A DNA stretch of 64,000 bases from Sipunculus nudus (lineage: Eukaryota > Annelida > Sipuncula > Golfingiida > Sipunculidae), in contig CM049312.1 in assembly GCA_026874595.1 (NCBI GenBank), forward strand, positions 77,601,429 to 77,665,428. Direction: 5' to 3'. The position numbers and the translations under genes were made by a program. Positions within the stretch are counted from its first letter, which is position 1. Each line of letters begins with the position of its first letter. Below, piece after piece: positions 59,161 through 64,000 of this stretch. The notes beneath the pieces were generated by a model, which saw nothing but the letters and a program-made list of their open reading frames with translations, did not search any database and was not told the origin of the DNA.

Positions 59161-60070
59161 AGGGCGTATGCTGGGCTGATGGGATCTGCTGACGGATTAT
59201 ATCAACAAGAAATTGTCCTCGTTCTGCATATCATAATAACAATATTCGTCCCATCACTATCCATTTCTCTAACTTCTATTTTAATATATATTTATAAAAT
59301 ATATAATAGATTCATATATTCATTCATATATATGTGCTCTCAAAGGAAAATGATTTTACAAGAGAACTGGCGTTAAACAATAACACACACTTATGAAGTT
59401 TTATTTTTGTACTCTCGATTCAGGAATAAAAAAAATGTGGTGGATTTTCAATCGAACGTTTTACTATACAACAATTTAACCCTTGAATTAATGCATATAA
59501 CGATCACGTTCACTGACTTACACTGTAAAAATAAAAAAATGTCCATTACATCTTTCAAAATTAGAAGTGACATATATTTATCGATAACTGTTTGCTAAAA
59601 CTCAATTTGAGGTGGCAGTTATACTAAAGATGACATTCTTCATGCATGTGTTATATATACTACTAAGCTTGAAGGTGAATATAAGTGAAGGCTGTACACT
59701 AAAACTGAAGGGCCTGAAGTTCGGACTGCATCTTATGTGCATGTATATTGTCAATTGTAACCAGTTTACATGTTTCTTCGTCATTGGTACACGTTTACCG
59801 AGACGATAGGAACCTTTCCGGCAACATCGAAAACTTAAAATCCATGCGTTTTCACGCGTTATTATGGGAACGGTTACCTTTCTGTTTGTTATAACTTATA
59901 ATCCTCATTAAATTTACAATAATATTAATGCTGTAAGATTGATTGACCTGAAGGGTCTCTTTTGATAATTTTTGACTTAAAGAAACTTTATCAAGTAATC
60001 AAAGCATGACTTTTTTAAAATCTCTGGTGAACCCGACAAAAAGAAAATCTGGTTTATTCCTAAACTGTTA

Positions 60071-60116
<46 letters not shown>

Positions 60117-61063
60117 GATAATGTATAAGTAAATATACAATGGATATATTATGGTATATTATAGATACATATATAATGGCAACAAAAGCTCCCATAAACA
60201 TATATATGGGAAATATCCAGTTTTTATCAAATATATCCCCTGTTTATGCATGTGTGTTTGTTTTTCTTCGAGAGATTCACCCTCAGTATATGATCCCGAA
60301 TTAGATAAATTATATAGGAAAATAAAAAGTGAGAATTTTCTTATTTTCTCCAGATTTATCCTGTTTTACATCTCCCCTTCTATCCTTTTCCACATACCCA
60401 TGAACGAAGCGTTAGGAAGAAATCAAAGCATGTCTCTATGCCATGCACCTTGTGACGTCATCAGCACCTTCTGAAGACATGTTCTTGATGTGCACGCAAA
60501 CTAGAACCATTAACCCCTATAACGGTTTCCTCAGGAGTACAGGTATTTGATCCTTTCTTTAAATTAGATATCCAGGTAAACCACATTAGCACGCACAGAC
60601 CAAACACCCATCGAGAGCTCCCAGGTTCCTGGTGATATAATAAGGCAACAGGAAGGTGCAGGATAAACCGCACATAAAAAGTCACCTTACATGCTCGACA
60701 AACTTCCACCAATGCTTGCAACTTCACATTTATAATTGAAAGAATGTACAAAGTATTTTCTTATTGATCATATGATATTCATATATCTTTTATTAACCTT
60801 TTGAAGCTATGTTTGCTGTTATATTAATACCTGTTTACAGATGCATGTGTATTGTTATAATTTTTATATGCGTGCAAGTAAAAGTATAGTTTGACGCTTC
60901 CTTTTCTAATCTTTCTGAACTGAATTCATTCATTTAGAATTCCTTTATTACCTGTACACGATTCGAAACGACACACAGTCCTTTCATATAGATTTATGTA
61001 ATCATTTTGTTTGTGTAAAAAACAGTATTACATCAAAGATGTATACAAATTATATGTTAGTAT

Positions 61064-61065
<2 letters not shown>
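59160..61065. other. AT-rich unique DNA with a CA/TA microsatellite
   Basis: A (CA)n run (60073-60107) followed by TATATA (to 60117) is the only array. Frames of 60-107 codons overlap on opposite strands and match nothing known. Confidence 0.4.

Positions 61066-61095
<30 letters not shown>
61066..61095. repeat. (GA)n(CAGA)n microsatellite
   Basis: AGAGAGAGA followed by five CAGA units. Confidence 0.9.
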
Positions 61096-61239
61096 GTGAG
61101 CATTTCACTGAAAACAACAAGCGTCGACTGTTTCAAAGTCAGCGGATAAAGTTTCGGGATATTTTGGACTTCCCGCCAATGCCCCAGAAAGCAGCCCATC
61201 TTAATTAATGGAAGTAAAAACATTTTCTACGAACTACCT

Positions 61240-62180
61240 GTCCTTCAGCACGACTGTCTAAATCTTTCCTTTTTTCTGCTCCTATAGAGAAGAACCCATC
61301 CAGTCACTTACGGAGCCCCTTGGAAACGTTTGGTGCTATCAATAAGGTTTCATTTGTAGCTAGGGCGCCCCGCAGTCCTTATGGGTGACAGGGGGCAATT
61401 TTCGCGGTATAATATTTACATAAGCAACGCGGGCCCCAGGGGGTCACAATAATTAACAGTCTGGGCTTTGTCAAGTTTATTTGTATTTTGGTTATGAAAA
61501 ATTCAGAAGAGCGGGTAAAAAAAGCTGACGAGCTCGTACGCGTTAATAGGCTTTCAGCTTCATTTCAGCGAGTTGATGTGTTACAATGCAAAACAGTTTG
61601 TCCTAAGGGTTGCTGGAATCGTCACACTAATGGCTGATCGGGAAAAGCGCGAATGCGTTGTACCTCCCCCATACAGGGACACCTGACAAAAGCCGGCAAA
61701 CACGGTAATTCGTCGGCGGTAAACGCCGCCACAGACCCTCATAACGATACAGTAATCCTAAGTGATGGGCGGAAACACTGCCATTGTCCAAGTGGAGAAT
61801 TTGCCAGGCTCTGAAGCCTTTATCGTGGGCATATATGAAACTGTTGTCGCATTTGGGATCAATGCGAATTTAAGAGCAAATCGTCCCGGTGCTTGGCGAT
61901 GTCATGACGTGTTATACCTGCTTCATTGGGCACGCTATTGTCGACAACTAACAGAGTCGGGCCGATCCGTTTCACGAACCGAAGGCGACCTCTGAAACCT
62001 TGAATGATCGCACAAGATTCCCGGAGCCCCGTGAATTTGCAGCTATTATCCTGATTTTAGTGGTAGGTTAAATCCTCTTTCAGCCGAGCCGGGAGGGTGG
62101 CCGCTGGTTATTGTTATCCGAACAGACGCCCCGTCAAGACCGCCCTTTGGTGAAAAATCTTTGGAATGAGTGTATACAAA
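61240..62180. promoter_or_regulatory. Candidate regulatory block (longest complex CpG-bearing stretch)
   Basis: Nearly 1 kb of complex sequence with frequent CpGs. It contains ACAATAATTAACAG, TTTTCGCGG, a GGCGGTAAACGCCGCC inverted repeat (about 61716) and CCCATAAG-type words. An exon-like segment (61288-61346) has a strong acceptor (CTTTTTTCTGCTCCTATAG) but a weak donor (AAG|GTTTCA); one phase reads KNPSSHLRSPLETFGAINK without stops. It ends about 130 bp upstream of the better exon candidate at 62311. Confidence 0.32.
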
Positions 62181-62310
62181 GTATGTGTATAGTGTTTAGT
62201 TGGCCCGCCCTCCGTGTTTCAGATGATAACCACACTGGCTCACTTCCCCTCCCCAGGGCATCATGCACGTTCTCCAAATGTAATGTTCTCAAACATTCTT
62301 TTCTTCACAG

Positions 62311-62364
62311 GTTTCTTATAACTTAGATCTCAACAGGGAGTGTTTCCAACAGAGTCCCATCATT
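62311..62364 (+). CDS. Candidate 54-bp internal exon (hypothetical)
   Basis: The acceptor CATTCTTTTCTTCACAG ends at 62310. The donor GTGAGT begins at 62365. The 54 bp between them are a multiple of three and open in one phase only, reading VSYNLDLNRECFQQSPII; the other two phases hit stops early. I do not recognise the protein. The splice sites are good by animal consensus, although the exon ends ATT rather than AG. With no neighbouring exon identified, a false positive is quite possible. It would mean the window lies largely in introns of a + strand gene. Confidence 0.28.
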
Positions 62365-62369
62365 GTGAG

Positions 62370-62610
62370 TCGAGGTTTTATATGACTTCTAGCTATATGC
62401 AATTGCTACGTAAATAATATTTATATATGATGGAAGTAAAATATTGTTATTATCCAACATGCAAATTTTAAAGTCAAGTCTTTGTTAATAAATTTTGTTT
62501 GTTTTAAATTTCTGCTAATACTTTTGTATCAGTGCTTTTATTGTATGGACAGGCCCTTAGAAAAGGACAAAGATTTCCTTACAGATTTAAAAAAAAATTA
62601 AATAATAATC
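62370..62610. other. AT-rich unique DNA
   Basis: Nothing recognised between the exon candidate and the trinucleotide array. Confidence 0.4.
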
Positions 62611-62614
62611 AAAA

Positions 62615-62695
62615 TACTACTACTACTATTATTATTATTATTGTTATTATTATTATTATAATTGTTGTTGTTGTTGTTGTTAGTATTATTAATTA

Positions 62696-62750
<55 letters not shown>
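62615..62750. repeat. (TAC)n(TTA)n(TTG)n(TTA)n trinucleotide array
   Basis: A run of trinucleotide repeats with segmental changes of the unit. The Ile/Val-rich open frame 62532-62756 is an artefact. Confidence 0.95.
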
Positions 62751-62751
<1 letters not shown>

Positions 62752-62754
62752 CGT

Positions 62755-63685
62755 AGGTAAAATATGCTTCTACTGATTCTAACATGCGCCCTTTATGTGT
62801 GTTAAAATATATATGAATTTTCTAATTGTAAATTATTATATTGGTATTAATAATAAATGCGAAATTTTCACAGGCAGGTATTTTATGTCGGATAAAAGTT
62901 TTGGACTAAGCTGATTCCATTAACTCCAAGTGATAAAGTCTGAAAAATATAGTAATGTAACATATATTAAAAGGAGTATTTGCATATTTAATAATCATTA
63001 TTTAGATAATAATTATACATGGAACTGTGCGCAAAATTAAAATAAGGAGGGTTAAAACTAAAATTGCATATATGAATGTGTATATTTTTTTAGCTTTTAT
63101 TCATTTGAAATTTACTGGATATTTTGATGTTTAAATCTTTTTGAACGTGCAAAAAATTCCTACTTTTAAATCAGTTTATACATTCCGTTGGGAAAATCGG
63201 TGTTTTTTAATTATTACAGAAAAAACATGCAAAATTAAAATATTCATATTCAATTCGCATTCTGTTGTATTAGTTAGAATAATGTTTATATATAGGGCTG
63301 TAAAAATGAATCGAATAATTGATGTGTTGAATCGAAGCTGGTCATTAATCTAAAATAAAATATCGGGAATGAAATAATCAACCATTTCAATTATTACATT
63401 TATATTTATGTTTCATACTTTTTTCATCGCTATATAGCTCCTATACACCTAAGGGCAGAAAATACACAACATATATAGGACACTTATGTATAACCATGCA
63501 TGGAAAATCCCTTTTATGTCCTACATTAGAAATGTTACTGCAGTAATCAATGTGGAAATTTGATTATTATTTGGTCCATAAAAATTCTTTAAGGTATATT
63601 GTAATATTAATATTAACATCACTTGGTAATTAAACTTTTATAATACATATACATGTAGTATAAATATGCCTATGTGACAGAATAT
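62755..63685. other. AT-rich unique DNA, nothing recognised
   Basis: Simple AT-rich sequence, no arrays or exons supported. Confidence 0.4.
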
Positions 63686-63689
63686 TTGA

Positions 63690-64000
63690 TGGCTTTCACT
63701 GATCACTAATCGAACCGAATCTAAGATTCTTTGGCAATTTACGGGCAAAGAAATGATATAACTCTGTACATTCAATCAAAAATAAAGCCATAATAAAGCC
63801 CCTATATAGAGAGAAATGTTGAGACAACTTTCTGTGGGCGTATTTGTGGTGCCGCCAAACATAACACGTGCAACTCTTGATTTGGTAGTCAGAGCCGCCG
63901 CCCCGAAGGCTCCTGGCCCGACAAGTTTGTTTTCCATGAGCGGATGAAGGGAACAAACTTTAGAGGGTTGCCGACATCTAAGTGTGACTGGTGGGTTCTT
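63690..64000. other. Complex CpG-bearing sequence at the right edge
   Basis: Composition rises in GC with CpGs (GCCGCCGCCCCGAAGG, TGTGGTGCCGCC) towards the window end. An 86-codon minus frame (63696-63956) has no recognisable domain. It may continue beyond the window. Confidence 0.25.

Overview
This looks like nuclear DNA from an animal, most likely a mollusc (bivalve or gastropod). The base composition is AT-rich. There are many (AT)n, (CA)n, (GA)n and (TTA)n microsatellites and several large minisatellites. Interspersed repeats have the look of molluscan families: openings such as 'TAGCTCAGCTGA...GTGATCAC...GTCCGTC', 'CCCGCCAC...GTGGC...GGGCATATAGTTTTACCC', and TGACCTTGACCTT-bearing elements. 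The phylum is inferred from recalled repeat vocabulary and was not tested by search.

No confident protein-coding gene is present. The longest open frames (up to 251 codons, 9135-9890) are by-products of a minisatellite. The rest are short, low-complexity or inside transposon repeats. The window reads as intergenic or long-intron DNA. Two weak hints of a spliced gene on the + strand are a 54-bp exon-like segment (62311-62364) and a 21-bp microexon-like segment (40250-40270).

Layout. 0-10 kb: a truncated 24-bp minisatellite, miniature DNA transposons at 3.2-3.7 kb, and a 3.3-kb (CCA)-rich minisatellite at 6.4-9.7 kb with nested higher-order duplications. 10-20 kb: mostly unique DNA with complex blocks, then a TGACCTTGACCTT element (17.2-17.8 kb) and a 44-bp minisatellite (18.5-19.6 kb). 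20-33 kb: SINE copies, a Helitron/Helentron-like element with ten internal ~180-bp repeats (24.85-26.8 kb), and a diverged direct duplication (28.0 and 31.6 kb). 33-43 kb: complex unique blocks, a three-unit dispersed repeat, and long AT arrays. 43-64 kb: a minus-strand hammerhead ribozyme motif (43.3 kb), an octamer-rich inverted-repeat element (51.9-52.3 kb), an A/G/C-rich minisatellite (54 kb), a minus-strand LINE 3' end with a decayed coding tail (57 kb), clustered AT arrays, and several CpG-bearing complex blocks.

The complex, non-repetitive blocks (about 4.4-5.1, 11.6-12.6, 15.7-16.3, 33.2-33.9, 35.0-35.8, 46.2-47.1, 58.6-59.2 and 61.2-62.2 kb) look like cis-regulatory DNA of a developmental-gene desert. 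That is inferred from texture only and needs cross-species alignment. The most notable items are the hammerhead motif, the tandem-repeat-bearing rolling-circle-type element with duplicated 3' termini, the octamer cluster inside an inverted-repeat element, and the paired 28.0/31.6-kb duplicate.
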